Counted from the stretch's first letter, positions 8,834 through 17,679 are shown. The stretch: DNA of 64,000 bases from Sulfitobacter sp. F26169L (GCF_026410285.1 NZ_JAPMLP010000004.1:124242-188241), one strand, 5' to 3'. The notes: a model not told the origin generated them from the letters alone. Numbers and translations: made by a program.

Positions 8834-8988
8834 TTTTAGTCTCCTGCTATTTCACAAGTTAACGCACAGGGCCCTCGAAAGGTTCCCTGCTGTGTGCGCT
8901 TTTGGTCCGACTATGCTATCGTACACAGCCAACAGCGGATTGCGCCAGATCAATTCAGGCGAATAAATCGGGAACGGCGGCAAGTCGC

Positions 8989-9017
8989 AAAAAATGGCCC
9001 TCCCATAAGGGAAGGCC
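8989..9017 (-). terminator. Terminator of tpa
   Basis: A stem of GGCCCTCCC (8996-9004) with GGGAAGGCC (9009-9017), one mismatch, loop ATAA, followed on the reverse strand by a run of six T (8989-8994). It lies 29 bases beyond the tpa stop codon. Confidence 0.8.
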
Positions 9018-9045
9018 TGATACTATTGCTACTGTACTGGGTGTT

Positions 9046-10437
9046 TTAGCCAAGAACGCGCGACATGGCGCCATCAACGGCTGTGATGATCTGGTTGATA
9101 TCGTCTTTAGTGCAGATCATCGCAGGCGAGAAACAAAGTGTGTTGTTCTTACCCGGCAGGGAGCGGTTTGTGGCGCCGATGATGATGCCCTGCTGCATAC
9201 AGTCCGCGACAATCGCGCCGACGACCTTTTCAGGCAGGGGGGCTTTGCTGTCACGGTCTTCCACCAGTTCCGCGCCGAGGAACAAGCCCTTGCCGCGCAC
9301 GTGGCCGATTGCCATGTGTTTATCTTGCAGGGCTGCAAGCTGATCCAGCATATAATCGCCCATGACAGTAGTGTTTTCCAACAGGTTTTCGCGCTCGATG
9401 ATCTTCATGTTTTCAATCGCGGCTGCCGGACCGGCAGTGCAACCGCCAAACGTTGAAATATCGCGGAAATAGCTCAGATGGTCGGACGGATCATCCTTGA
9501 ACATGTCGAACACAGCTTCGGTTGTGACCAGACAGGAAATTGCGGCGTAACCCGATGCCACGCCTTTCGCCATGCTGACCATATCGGGCTTGATGCCGTA
9601 CTGTTGGTAGCCGAACCACGTACCCGTGCGACCTACGCCGCAGACAACTTCGTCGATGTGCAGCAGGATATCGTACTGGTCACAGATTTCGCGAATACGC
9701 TCCCAGTAGCCGTCCGGCGGGGTGATCACGCCCCCGCCCGCTGTCACCGGTTCCAAACACAGGGCGCCGACCGTGTCCGGCCCTTCGCGCAGGATGACCT
9801 TCTCGATCTCGTTTGCGGCCCAAACGCCGTAGTTTTCATCGGGGGCGCCGTCCTGTTCGTGTTTACGATACTCAAGGCAATGCGGCACGCGAATAAATCC
9901 GTCGGGGAAGGGGCCGTACTGCACGTTGCGTTCGTCCTGGCCGCCAGCGGCCATGGTTCCGATTGTGCCGCCGTGATAGTCGCGGTCACGATACAGGATT
10001 TTGTGTTTTTTGCCGCCGTACCGCTTGTGCGCGATCTGGCGTACCATCTTGAACCCCTTTTCGTTCGCCTCCGAGCCGGAAGACGCGAAATACACGCGGC
10101 TCATCCCGGGCATTTTGTCGATCAGCATTTCAGAGAAGATGGAGCTTGGGATCGATCCGGCGGTGCCACCGAAGAAGTTCAGTTTCACCAATTGGTCCCG
10201 TACGGCGTTAGCGATTGATTCGCGCCCGTAGCCTACGTTCACTGTCCAGACGCCACCTGATACGGCATCTATATGCTCTTTTCCGTGCTGGTCCCAGACA
10301 CGCAGGCCTTTGCCCTCTACGATGATGCGCGGATCGGTTGTTTCATATTGTTTATGTTGGCTTAGATGGTGCCACACGTGGGCACGGTCGGCCTCAACAA
10401 TGCGGGAGATGTCATTTTCGCTAAATGTACCGTCCAT
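9046..10437 (-). CDS. tpa: Taurine:pyruvate aminotransferase
   Basis: A 463-residue class III PLP aminotransferase that moves the amino group of taurine to pyruvate, giving sulfoacetaldehyde and alanine. Visible features: SGGVWTVNVGYG near the N-terminus, FASSGSEANEKGFKM (PLP phosphate site), YHGGTIGTMAAGG, the DEV motif in LLHIDEVVCGVGRTG and the PLP lysine in MVSMAKGVASGYAAIS. The start ATG at 10437 has AAAGG eight bases upstream. It is divergent from a FAD oxidase gene, with a TauR-like operator in the middle of the shared 226-base intergenic region. Alanine formed here could be recycled by the alanine dehydrogenase at 46.3 kb. Confidence 0.94.
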   Translation of the reverse strand: MDGTFSENDISRIVEADRAHVWHHLSQHKQYETTDPRIIVEGKGLRVWDQHGKEHIDAVSGGVWTVNVGYGRESIANAVRDQLVKLNFFGGTAGSIPSSIFSEMLIDKMPGMSRVYFASSGSEANEKGFKMVRQIAHKRYGGKKHKILYRDRDYHGGTIGTMAAGGQDERNVQYGPFPDGFIRVPHCLEYRKHEQDGAPDENYGVWAANEIEKVILREGPDTVGALCLEPVTAGGGVITPPDGYWERIREICDQYDILLHIDEVVCGVGRTGTWFGYQQYGIKPDMVSMAKGVASGYAAISCLVTTEAVFDMFKDDPSDHLSYFRDISTFGGCTAGPAAAIENMKIIERENLLENTTVMGDYMLDQLAALQDKHMAIGHVRGKGLFLGAELVEDRDSKAPLPEKVVGAIVADCMQQGIIIGATNRSLPGKNNTLCFSPAMICTKDDINQIITAVDGAMSRVLG

Positions 10438-10529
10438 GATGGCGACCTTTCGAGTGTGCTTTAAGTTCGGGAAACGGGAAACCCAACCGGGCTATGATAC
10501 CATATCTGACAGTCTATTGCGGATAAAAA

Positions 10530-10562
10530 ATAGGGCCAGAACGTGCAGAGGAATGAGGCCAG
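10530..10562. promoter_or_regulatory. TauR-like operator between tpa and the divergent oxidase
   Basis: Half-sites ATAGGGCCAG (10530-10539) and ATGAGGCCAG (10553-10562) are direct repeats starting 23 bases apart, the same spacing and orientation relative to the reverse-strand gene as the xsc site. The core ATAGGGCCAGAA is identical over 12 bases to the distal half-site upstream of xsc. Its central position could let it control both divergent genes. Confidence 0.55.
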
Positions 10563-10663
10563 ATTGGGACGGATGTATTATTTCTTGCTTTTTGAGAGGC
10601 GGCGCGCGCAGATTTGACCTGTTGGCGGTAGGCGCAATTCGAAAAATGCAGGTAGGCATAGTC

Positions 10664-11959
10664 ATGGATGACATGGATATTTTTTGGCAGCAAACCGCGC
10701 CCGATGGGGCCCAAGCGCAACGGCTGGAAGGTGATGCCAGCTATGATGTTGCGGTGGTCGGAGCCGGATTTACCGGATTGAACGCCGCACTCCACCTTGC
10801 AGAGGCGGGTGTAAAGGTGGCCGTGTTTGACGCGGGCCCGGTTGCGCACGGGGCATCGGGGCGTTCGGGTGGTCAGGTGAATCCGATGCTACCCGCCAAA
10901 AAGCCGCAAGAGTTGCGTCGCGCAGTGGGTGATCGGTATTTCGAGCGGATGGCGGAAACGTCGTTCCGGTCTGCTGATGATGTGTTTGATCTGGTGCGAA
11001 AGTACCAGATCAGATGTGAGGCACGCCAACATGGCTGGATCAGGGCGCAGCATTGCGACAGCGCGCGCCGTGAAGCAAATGCAAATGCACACCTTTGGAA
11101 TGAAGCCGGTGCCGGTTTCGAGTTTGTTGACGCGGACGAAGTAACCCGCCTCAGCGGAGCGGTGGGTTATGTCGGAGGCGTGATTGCACCCAAAGGCGGC
11201 GCGATCCAGCCGCTTGCCCTGACACGGGGGCTGGAGGTGGCCGCCCGTGCGATCGGCGCGGACGTGTTCAGCTTTTCACCCGTGAAAGCGCTGGAGCGAA
11301 AAGAGGGCCGCTGGCACTTGCGCATTGGCGACCACAGGGTCGATGCAGAGCAAGTGATTTTTGCAACCAATGGATATACGGATGGACTGCTCAAAGGTTT
11401 GCGGGGATCGGTGTTGCCGCTGACGCCGCTGCAAATGGCGGCAGAAGGGCTGGACGACAGCGAAATCGGCCCGTTGCTGCCGCAAGGCCATACTATATCC
11501 GACACACGCCGATTGATCATGTATTGCCGCCGCGAACCTGGAGGACAATTTTTGTTCGGCAGTACGGGATATCGCAAACCCTTGGGTGGGATCGGTGGAT
11601 TTTCCTGGATGCTAGAAGATGCTGTGCGAATCTTTCCAAGTCTGAAAAATGCCAAATGGAAATACCGCTGGGGTGGTCGCATCGCGCTCACTTCGGACGG
11701 AGTACCGCATTTGCACGCCCCGCAGCCCGGATTGATTGCAGGTCTGGGTTATAACGGTCGCGGTGTCGCGATGAGCCATGTGATGGGCCGCGAAATGGCC
11801 CGTATGGCGCTGGGAGTTGATCCTTCGCAGATCCCGATCCCGGTCACGAAAATACCGCGCTATAAATTCCGGACACCTCAGGTATTGGGTGCCGGACTGG
11901 CAATGGCCGCAATGCGCTGGCGTGACCAGAGAGAGACATTTCAAGGGTCGGGAAAGTGA
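10664..11959 (+). CDS. FAD-dependent amine/amino-acid oxidoreductase (DadA/PuuB-like)
   Basis: A 431-residue DAO-family flavoprotein. The dinucleotide fold is VAVVGAGFTGLNAALHLAEAG at about residues 28-48, followed by the family motif HGASGRSGGQVNP and, near the C-terminus, GLGYNGRGVAMSHVMGREMA. This pattern resembles gamma-glutamylputrescine oxidase and D-amino-acid/glycine oxidases. The ATG at 10664 is chosen because AGGTAGG lies about seven bases upstream; in-frame ATGs at 10646 and 10673 are alternatives. It shares a divergent promoter region and a TauR-like operator with tpa, so it may oxidise taurine or a related amine; I see no small TauX-like partner, so identity with the TauXY taurine dehydrogenase is not supported. 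Confidence 0.75.
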   Translation: MDDMDIFWQQTAPDGAQAQRLEGDASYDVAVVGAGFTGLNAALHLAEAGVKVAVFDAGPVAHGASGRSGGQVNPMLPAKKPQELRRAVGDRYFERMAETSFRSADDVFDLVRKYQIRCEARQHGWIRAQHCDSARREANANAHLWNEAGAGFEFVDADEVTRLSGAVGYVGGVIAPKGGAIQPLALTRGLEVAARAIGADVFSFSPVKALERKEGRWHLRIGDHRVDAEQVIFATNGYTDGLLKGLRGSVLPLTPLQMAAEGLDDSEIGPLLPQGHTISDTRRLIMYCRREPGGQFLFGSTGYRKPLGGIGGFSWMLEDAVRIFPSLKNAKWKYRWGGRIALTSDGVPHLHAPQPGLIAGLGYNGRGVAMSHVMGREMARMALGVDPSQIPIPVTKIPRYKFRTPQVLGAGLAMAAMRWRDQRETFQGSGK

Positions 11960-12283
11960 GCCCATCGTCGTCCGACGGGGGAAGTTATCAATTTTTGGGC
12001 TGTCCTGCCAAAGTAGGCTGAAAAAATCGTGATTGTATTACAGAATTGATCGGCAACCCGAAATAATGTAACCCCTTGGGTAGTTTTGAAAATACTTTTA
12101 ACAGCCGGACGGGGGTGATAACGGCGGTCTCAAATTGGTTCTAATTGTCTCAAAAGTGCGCGAAAATATATTGCATGTGACGGGCGCATCTCTAGGGTAA
12201 AACCTCTAAGCGGCACAAGTCGCAATACAAAGATACCGAGTTCCGCTAAAGGAGCCGGGCAAAACAACTGGGAGTTTAACAAC
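11960..12283 (+). promoter_or_regulatory. Upstream region of tauABC, regulatory content uncertain
   Basis: This 324-base gap has no credible gene. It contains an 8-base direct repeat GTCTCAAA at 12127 and 12147 (20 bases apart) and a short inverted repeat AACCCCTTGGGTAGTT near 12070. I looked for the TauR half-site and found only a 7 of 10 match (12135-12144) without a partner at the expected spacing, so control of tauABC by TauR is not shown here. Confidence 0.35.
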
Positions 12284-13285
12284 ATGATGAAGAAAACAGT
12301 GGGTGCATTTGTCGCCGGTGCGGTGATGTCGATTGCGGCAACATCTGCTTTTGCAGAAGGGCACGGCGAGATCACGGTAGGATATTTTCTTGAGTGGCCG
12401 ATGCCGATGATGATCGCCAAAAACTCTGGCGCATATGATGACGCGCTGGGCATGAAGGTGAATTGGGTATCGTTCGAAACCGGTACAGCCATGTCAGCGG
12501 CGATGGCATCTGGTGATGTTCAACTGTCCGTGTCCCAAGGTGTGCCGCCGTTTGTTGTAGCCGCGTCCGGCGGTCAGGACATTCAGGTTCTGGATGTCGC
12601 GGTTTCATATTCGGACAACGATAACTGCGTGGTTGCGTCCGGTCTGGAAATTGACAAGGATTCGGCCGGAGAACTGGCAGGTAAAAAGGTTGCTGTGCCG
12701 CTGGGAACGGCTGCGCACTATGGCTTCTTGCGCCAGATGGATCATTTCGGGATTGATGTCAGCACACTGTCGGTTGTGGATATGGCTCCGCCGGAAGGTG
12801 CCGCTGCACTGGGCCAGGGCGCTGTTGATTTTGCCTGCGGGTACGGTGGCGGTCTGGGCCGCATGAAGGAATTCGGCAACGTCCTGTTGACCGGCGACGA
12901 AAAAGAAGCGTTGGGCATTCTGGTGTTTGACGTAACTTCCGGCCCTGCCGGCTATGTTGCGGAAAACGGCGAAACCGTCGCGAAGTTTCTGAAAGTCACA
13001 GCTGATGCGAACGCACAATGGGCGGCTGATCCTTCGGATGCGCATATGGCCGTGATTGCCCAAGAGGCCGGTATGGACATTGAAGCGGCGCGGTCCGCGA
13101 TCGCCACAATGAAGTTTCCGACAATCGAAGAGCAGTTGTCCGAAACATGGCTGGGCGGCAACGCTGCGACATTCATGAAGGGTGTTGCGGATGTATTCGT
13201 TGAAGCCGGCTCTATTGATGCTGCGCTGGACGACTATTCAGGTGCGGTAAACACAGGTCCACTGGCAGCAGCCAAAGACATGTGA
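12284..13285 (+). CDS. tauA: TauA, taurine-binding periplasmic protein
   Basis: A 333-residue substrate-binding protein of the TauA/SsuA (NMT1-like) family. A signal peptide is clear: MMKKTVGAFVAGAVMSIAA then cleavage at AFA-EGHG near residue 25. The mature part begins with the family strand EITVGYFLEWPMPMMIAK and has the GDVQLSVSQGVPPF segment lining the ligand pocket. It captures taurine in the periplasm for TauBC. The first of two adjacent ATGs is chosen, with GGGAG nine bases upstream. A strong hairpin (13305-13330) separates it from tauB, consistent with higher expression of the binding protein. E. coli TauA is of similar length. Confidence 0.9.
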   Translation: MMKKTVGAFVAGAVMSIAATSAFAEGHGEITVGYFLEWPMPMMIAKNSGAYDDALGMKVNWVSFETGTAMSAAMASGDVQLSVSQGVPPFVVAASGGQDIQVLDVAVSYSDNDNCVVASGLEIDKDSAGELAGKKVAVPLGTAAHYGFLRQMDHFGIDVSTLSVVDMAPPEGAAALGQGAVDFACGYGGGLGRMKEFGNVLLTGDEKEALGILVFDVTSGPAGYVAENGETVAKFLKVTADANAQWAADPSDAHMAVIAQEAGMDIEAARSAIATMKFPTIEEQLSETWLGGNAATFMKGVADVFVEAGSIDAALDDYSGAVNTGPLAAAKDM

Positions 13286-13304
13286 TCCCGGCGGGATGAT
13301 GACG

Positions 13305-13330
13305 GCCCGGCGTGCAATTGTGCGCCGGGC
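13305..13330 (+). terminator. Hairpin between tauA and tauB (attenuating terminator or mRNA stabiliser)
   Basis: GCCCGGCG at 13305-13312 pairs with CGCCGGGC at 13323-13330, and the stem can continue inward through wobble pairs. It is followed by a weak T-rich tract (TGTTGCTTCTTCTC). Such intercistronic hairpins commonly give more transcript of the binding protein than of the ATPase and permease. Full termination is unlikely because tauB has no other evident promoter. Confidence 0.6.
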
Positions 13331-13404
13331 TGTTGCTTCTTCTCAAACGAGGCGGGGTCAACTCCGCCCATTGCGGGTCGTACTGACGACCAGAAAGCAG
13401 GGAC

Positions 13405-14211
13405 ATGTCCGGACTTTCCATTGAAAAACTTTCGATGCGGTTTGATTTGCCAGGTGGCGGGTCGGTGCAGGCGCTCAAAGACGTCTCGCTGGACCTGAAA
13501 GAAGGCGAATTGTTGAGCGTGCTGGGGCCATCGGGCTGCGGCAAGACAACGCTTTTGAATATTGTCGCGGGGTTTCTGGCGCCGACCGAGGGCGTGATGA
13601 CCCTGAACGGCCACACGATTAAGGGGCCTGATGCCGAACGCGGTATGGTGTTTCAGCAAGGCGCGCTGTTCGAGTGGATGAGCGTGCGTGAAAACGTCGG
13701 TTTTGGTCCTTCCATGAAGGGAATGCCGAAAAATGACAAAGCCGAGATCGTGAACCACCTTCTTGATGTTGTCGGTTTGCAGGATTTCAAGGAAAAAGCG
13801 GTTTACGAACTGTCCGGCGGCATGCAGCAGCGCGTGGCACTGGCCCGTTGTCTGGCCAACGACCCCGATGTGATCCTGATGGACGAACCGCTGGGCGCGC
13901 TGGATGCGCTGACGCGCGAAAAGATGCAATCGCTGGTTCTGAAGCTGTGGAAAGAGACGGGCAAGACGATCATTCTGATCACCCACTCGGTCGAGGAAGC
14001 GCTGCTGCTGGGCGAGCGGTTGATCGTGATGGCGCCGCGTCCGGGCCGTATCCACAAAGAATACCGCCTGCCTTTTGCGGAACTCGGTGTGAATTCGGAT
14101 TTGCGTGAAGTGAAAACCCACCCCGATTTCGGGCCGAAGCGTGAAGAGATTCTGAACATGATCTGGGACATGGAAGAAGAAATTATGGGCACAGCGGAGG
14201 CAGACGCATGA
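13405..14211 (+). CDS. tauB: TauB, taurine ABC transporter ATPase
   Basis: A 268-residue ABC ATPase. Walker A is GPSGCGKTT (about residues 42-50), the Q-loop follows at MVFQQG, the signature is LSGGMQQRVALAR and Walker B is VILMDEPLGALD; the switch histidine is in ILITHSVEEA. Sequence and length match the TauB/SsuB/nitrate-type ATPases. It energises taurine uptake with TauC. Its stop codon overlaps the tauC start (ATGA), so the two are translationally coupled. Confidence 0.92.
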   Translation: MSGLSIEKLSMRFDLPGGGSVQALKDVSLDLKEGELLSVLGPSGCGKTTLLNIVAGFLAPTEGVMTLNGHTIKGPDAERGMVFQQGALFEWMSVRENVGFGPSMKGMPKNDKAEIVNHLLDVVGLQDFKEKAVYELSGGMQQRVALARCLANDPDVILMDEPLGALDALTREKMQSLVLKLWKETGKTIILITHSVEEALLLGERLIVMAPRPGRIHKEYRLPFAELGVNSDLREVKTHPDFGPKREEILNMIWDMEEEIMGTAEADA

Positions 14212-15476
14212 CAGGACTGATTGTACTGGCCGTTTACGTCGGCATCTTTGTCGCCTCCATGGTGATTTTCACGCGTATCGGTGCCAGCATACGGGATTAT
14301 ACATCGCTAAAGACTGTGACCTTCGGGGATGAAAGTGCGGTGCGCCCCAACCGGGCGGCTGGCATCATTTCGATCCTGACGCTATTTTTGCTGTGGGGTA
14401 TGTTTACCGGATCATCGCTGATCCCGCGCTTTTTACACGCGCCTGCACCCTTTGTGGGGCTAACCTCGTTTGAATACACGGTAGCGGCGAGCGGCCAACA
14501 AGACACTGCCACAGTGACAGTGCTGGTGCATGACCGTGAGGAAAACCCTGATCTGCCTGTGGTAGATGACGGTGATGGTATCGCCAAAAATGATAGCATC
14601 AAGGTGGCGCAATACCGCAGCAAACTGGTGCCGTTTGACAAGAACGACGACATCAAGAAAAGCGATGGCGCGAAAATCATTGCGATCAACGGCAAGAAGG
14701 TAAAACCGGGATCGCGTGTGAACATCGAAGGCGGGTCGGTGACGATATCCGACAAAGGCACGCCCAATTTTTCCCCCGACAATGGTCTGCAAATGGAGCC
14801 GCTTTACCTGCCTTCACCCGAAGCCGTGATCGAGCGGACAGGCAAGGTATTGCAGGAAGGGTTCCGTGGGACATCGCTGCTGGGGCATTTGGGCTGGTCG
14901 CTGTTTCGTGTGATCGCCGGTTTCCTATGCGGCGCGATTGTGGGCATCCCGTTGGGGTACGCGATGGGGCTCAGCAACTGGTTTCGTGGCTGGTTTGACC
15001 CGATCGTCGAATTCATGCGCCCTGTGCCACCGCTTGCGCTGATCCCGCTGGTAATTATATGGGCAGGCATCGGAGAAACAGGTAAAATTATCCTGCTGTT
15101 CCTTGCTGCGCTGTGGATTATGGCAATTGCCGCGCGTTCTGGCGTGTCGGGTGTCAAAATCTCCAAGGTTCATGCGGCGTATTCGTTGGGGGCCAGCAAA
15201 TGGCAGATCATGCGCTATGTGATCATCCCCAACAGCCTGCCCGAGATATTTACCGGCGCGCGTGTGGCGATGGGGGTCTGCTGGGGAACTGTTGTTGCCG
15301 CTGAACTGGTCGCCGCTGAAAAAGGGGCGGGCATGATGATCATGGTCGCATCGAAATTCCAGAATACCGACATTGTCATTCTGGGTATCATCCTGATCGG
15401 CGTAATCGGTTTTGGCATTGATATGCTGATGCGCGGAGCCGAGCGGATATTGGTGCCGTGGAAGGGCAAAGGCTGA
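14208..15476 (+). CDS. tauC: TauC, taurine ABC transporter permease with an extra extracytoplasmic domain
   Basis: A 422-residue permease, far longer than the roughly 275 residues of E. coli TauC. The canonical part begins at about residue 200 (LYLPSPEAVIERTGKV) and includes five or six membrane helices and the EAA loop AAYSLGASKWQIMRYVIIPN that contacts TauB. The N-terminal part has two hydrophobic helices (about 3-21 and 51-72) and then about 120 polar, Asp/Lys-rich residues (75-195) predicted to lie outside the membrane. The reading frame is continuous and codon use looks uniform, so this is not a frameshift artefact. The operon ends in a strong terminator 24 bases downstream. Confidence 0.88.
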   Translation: MTGLIVLAVYVGIFVASMVIFTRIGASIRDYTSLKTVTFGDESAVRPNRAAGIISILTLFLLWGMFTGSSLIPRFLHAPAPFVGLTSFEYTVAASGQQDTATVTVLVHDREENPDLPVVDDGDGIAKNDSIKVAQYRSKLVPFDKNDDIKKSDGAKIIAINGKKVKPGSRVNIEGGSVTISDKGTPNFSPDNGLQMEPLYLPSPEAVIERTGKVLQEGFRGTSLLGHLGWSLFRVIAGFLCGAIVGIPLGYAMGLSNWFRGWFDPIVEFMRPVPPLALIPLVIIWAGIGETGKIILLFLAALWIMAIAARSGVSGVKISKVHAAYSLGASKWQIMRYVIIPNSLPEIFTGARVAMGVCWGTVVAAELVAAEKGAGMMIMVASKFQNTDIVILGIILIGVIGFGIDMLMRGAERILVPWKGKG

Positions 15477-15500
15477 TCCTGTTGTCGGAGTAAACCAAAT

Positions 15501-15532
15501 GAAAAGGCCGGAGCAAATGCTCCGGCCTTTTC
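15501..15532. terminator. Bidirectional terminator between tauC and the helicase gene
   Basis: A perfect 14-base inverted repeat (15501-15514 with 15519-15532, core AAAAGGCCGGAGC) with loop AAAT. The arms supply T-runs on both strands, so it can end transcription of tauC and of the convergent helicase gene. Confidence 0.9.
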
Positions 15533-15555
15533 ATTTAGATCACTTGGTAGTGAAA

Positions 15556-17679
15556 TTACTTCTTCGGTCCTTTCGGACGGCTGGGCCGTGCATCGCCGCC
15601 TGCCTTCTTGGCTTTGCCCGGAGGGGTGAAGCGTTTGGAAGCGTCAGCCGCGCGGTTGTACCCACCAGATGGTTTGGCATCACGGCTGGCGGCGGCTTCG
15701 CCGGATGGCTTCTTCCAGACTGCTTTCGCGCCTGACTTAGCCTTCCCTGAAGGCTTTGCGGCACCTGCATCGCCGGCTTTGTCTTTCCAGACCGGTTTGG
15801 CTTTGGGCTTGTCGCCTGCCTTCAATGGTGTCCGCTCGGTCTTGTGTGATTTTGGCGGACGTGTGGCGTCACGCTTTGACTTGGCGGGGGCGCTACGTGG
15901 TTTATCGTTGCGCGGCTTGTAATCGGCTGCGGCGGTGTCGTCGCGGGGCGGCTTTGGCTTGCGCGCGGGTTTGGGCGCATCCGGATCATAGGCAGGCTTG
16001 CTGCGCTGGGCCGGTTTGTCCTTCCACGCGGGTTTCGGGCCGCGGTCGTTTCCGCCTCTTGGTCCACTGCCCTTATTATCGGGGCGGCCGGTGCGGGGGC
16101 CAAAATCGGGTACACCATCAAGGCGGGTGAGGGTCACACCGTCCTCGGCTTTCATATCGGCACCAAGAGCGTTTACCAGCTTGCTCACCGCGCCTTCGGC
16201 CACTTCGACATAGGAATGGCGCGGCTGCACACGGATTGCGCCGATGTCATCGCGGGTCATGTCACCGACACGGCACAGCATCGGCAGCAATGTGCGCGGC
16301 TCTGCCCCGTCATTGCGGCCTGTGGATACGCTGAACCAGACGGATTTTCCAAATTCTGCGCGCGGCGCGCTGTCCTTGCCTTCTCCGGGGGTGGAAAGCT
16401 CCTCGGGGGCTGATCCGCGCGAGCGGTGCAGGTTTACGAATGCGGTGGCAAGTTGTTCGGACGTGTAGCGTTCGACCAATGTGCCCACAAATTCTACGGC
16501 ATCTTCGGGCGCCGGTGTTGTCCATGCGTCGTCGTTCAGCAGGCGTTCCTGATCTGCTGCGTTTACCTCGGCAGCAGAGGGCGGCAGCGCCCATTCTGCG
16601 TCCAGCTTGGCCCAGCCCATCAATCGGGTTGCCTTGGAGCGCATCTTGGGTGGCACGATCAGCGCGGATACACCTTTGCGTCCCGCGCGCCCCGTACGCC
16701 CAGAGCGGTGCAGAAGCGTATCGGCGTTGGTGGGTAGATCGGCGTGAATGACCAGTTCCAGATTGGGCAGATCAATGCCGCGCGCCGCAACGTCTGTCGC
16801 CACGCAGACGCGTGCGCGACCATCGCGCAAGGATTGCAGGGCATTTGTCCGTTCTTGCTGGGACAATTCCCCCGACAGCGCCACGACCGAAAAGTTGCGG
16901 TTGGTCAGGCGCGCAGTCAGGCGGGCCACCGCGGCGCGGGTGTTGCAGAACACAATCGCATTCTTGGCTTCGTAAAACCGCAGGATGTTCAGGATCGCGT
17001 TTTCAGTGTCACGCGGATTAACGGTCAACGCGCGGTATTCGATATCGGAGTGCTGCTTGCCATCGGCAACAACAGTTACACGCTGCGCATCGCGTTGATA
17101 GCTTTTCGCCAGCTTTGCAATTGCCGCCGGAACAGTGGCCGAGAACATCAGTGTCCGGCGCTCGGTGGGGGATTCGCTGAGGATGAATTCAAGGTCTTCG
17201 CGGAAACCCAGATCAAGCATTTCGTCGGCTTCATCCAGCACCACAGCGCGCAGATCGGTCAGGTCGATGTTGTTGCGCTTGATGTGGTCACATAGACGGC
17301 CCGGCGTGGCGACAACAACATGCGCACCACGGTCCAGCGCGCGCCGCTCGGTACGGGTGTCCATACCGCCAACGCATGTGGTAACAACCGCGCCTGCTTT
17401 GCCGTAAAGCCATGTCAATTCACGACTAACCTGCATCGCCAGTTCACGTGTGGGCGCGATGATCAGGGCCAGCGGCGCTGCGGCGCGGCCGAAATGGGTT
17501 AGGTCTCCCAGCAATGTCGGCGCAATAGCAAGGCCGAATGCAACGGTTTTACCCGAGCCGGTTTGCGCGGAAACCAACAGGTCTGCGCCATCGAGTTCAG
17601 GTGCAATTACAGCCTCCTGAACGGGTGTCATTGTATCATAGCCTTGGGCGGCCAGTGCGTCTGCGATCGTTTGAATCAA
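15556..17679 (-). CDS. DEAD-box RNA helicase with DbpA-type RNA-binding domain and long basic tail
   Basis: A 707-residue helicase. Core motifs in order: Q-motif MTPVQ, motif I AQTGSGKT, Ia PTRELA, GG, Ib TPGRL, II DEAD (VVLDEADEMLDLGF), III SAT, then in the second RecA domain the ARGID and HRSGRTGRAGRKG motifs. A DbpA/CsdA-type RRM-like domain follows (about 455-530). The last 180 residues are a low-complexity Lys/Arg/Pro/Ala tail, likely disordered and RNA-binding. The start is a TTG at 17679 with AGGA seven bases upstream; no ATG is available nearby upstream. The likely role is ribosome assembly or mRNA turnover, perhaps in the cold (DeaD/CsdA group). Confidence 0.88.
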   Translation of the reverse strand: MIQTIADALAAQGYDTMTPVQEAVIAPELDGADLLVSAQTGSGKTVAFGLAIAPTLLGDLTHFGRAAAPLALIIAPTRELAMQVSRELTWLYGKAGAVVTTCVGGMDTRTERRALDRGAHVVVATPGRLCDHIKRNNIDLTDLRAVVLDEADEMLDLGFREDLEFILSESPTERRTLMFSATVPAAIAKLAKSYQRDAQRVTVVADGKQHSDIEYRALTVNPRDTENAILNILRFYEAKNAIVFCNTRAAVARLTARLTNRNFSVVALSGELSQQERTNALQSLRDGRARVCVATDVAARGIDLPNLELVIHADLPTNADTLLHRSGRTGRAGRKGVSALIVPPKMRSKATRLMGWAKLDAEWALPPSAAEVNAADQERLLNDDAWTTPAPEDAVEFVGTLVERYTSEQLATAFVNLHRSRGSAPEELSTPGEGKDSAPRAEFGKSVWFSVSTGRNDGAEPRTLLPMLCRVGDMTRDDIGAIRVQPRHSYVEVAEGAVSKLVNALGADMKAEDGVTLTRLDGVPDFGPRTGRPDNKGSGPRGGNDRGPKPAWKDKPAQRSKPAYDPDAPKPARKPKPPRDDTAAADYKPRNDKPRSAPAKSKRDATRPPKSHKTERTPLKAGDKPKAKPVWKDKAGDAGAAKPSGKAKSGAKAVWKKPSGEAAASRDAKPSGGYNRAADASKRFTPPGKAKKAGGDARPSRPKGPKK

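Noticed and set aside
12127-12154. TauR operator upstream of tauA
   Set aside because: Best half-site match is only 7 of 10 and lacks a partner at 22-23 bases; the direct repeat GTCTCAAA has 20-base spacing and a different sequence.
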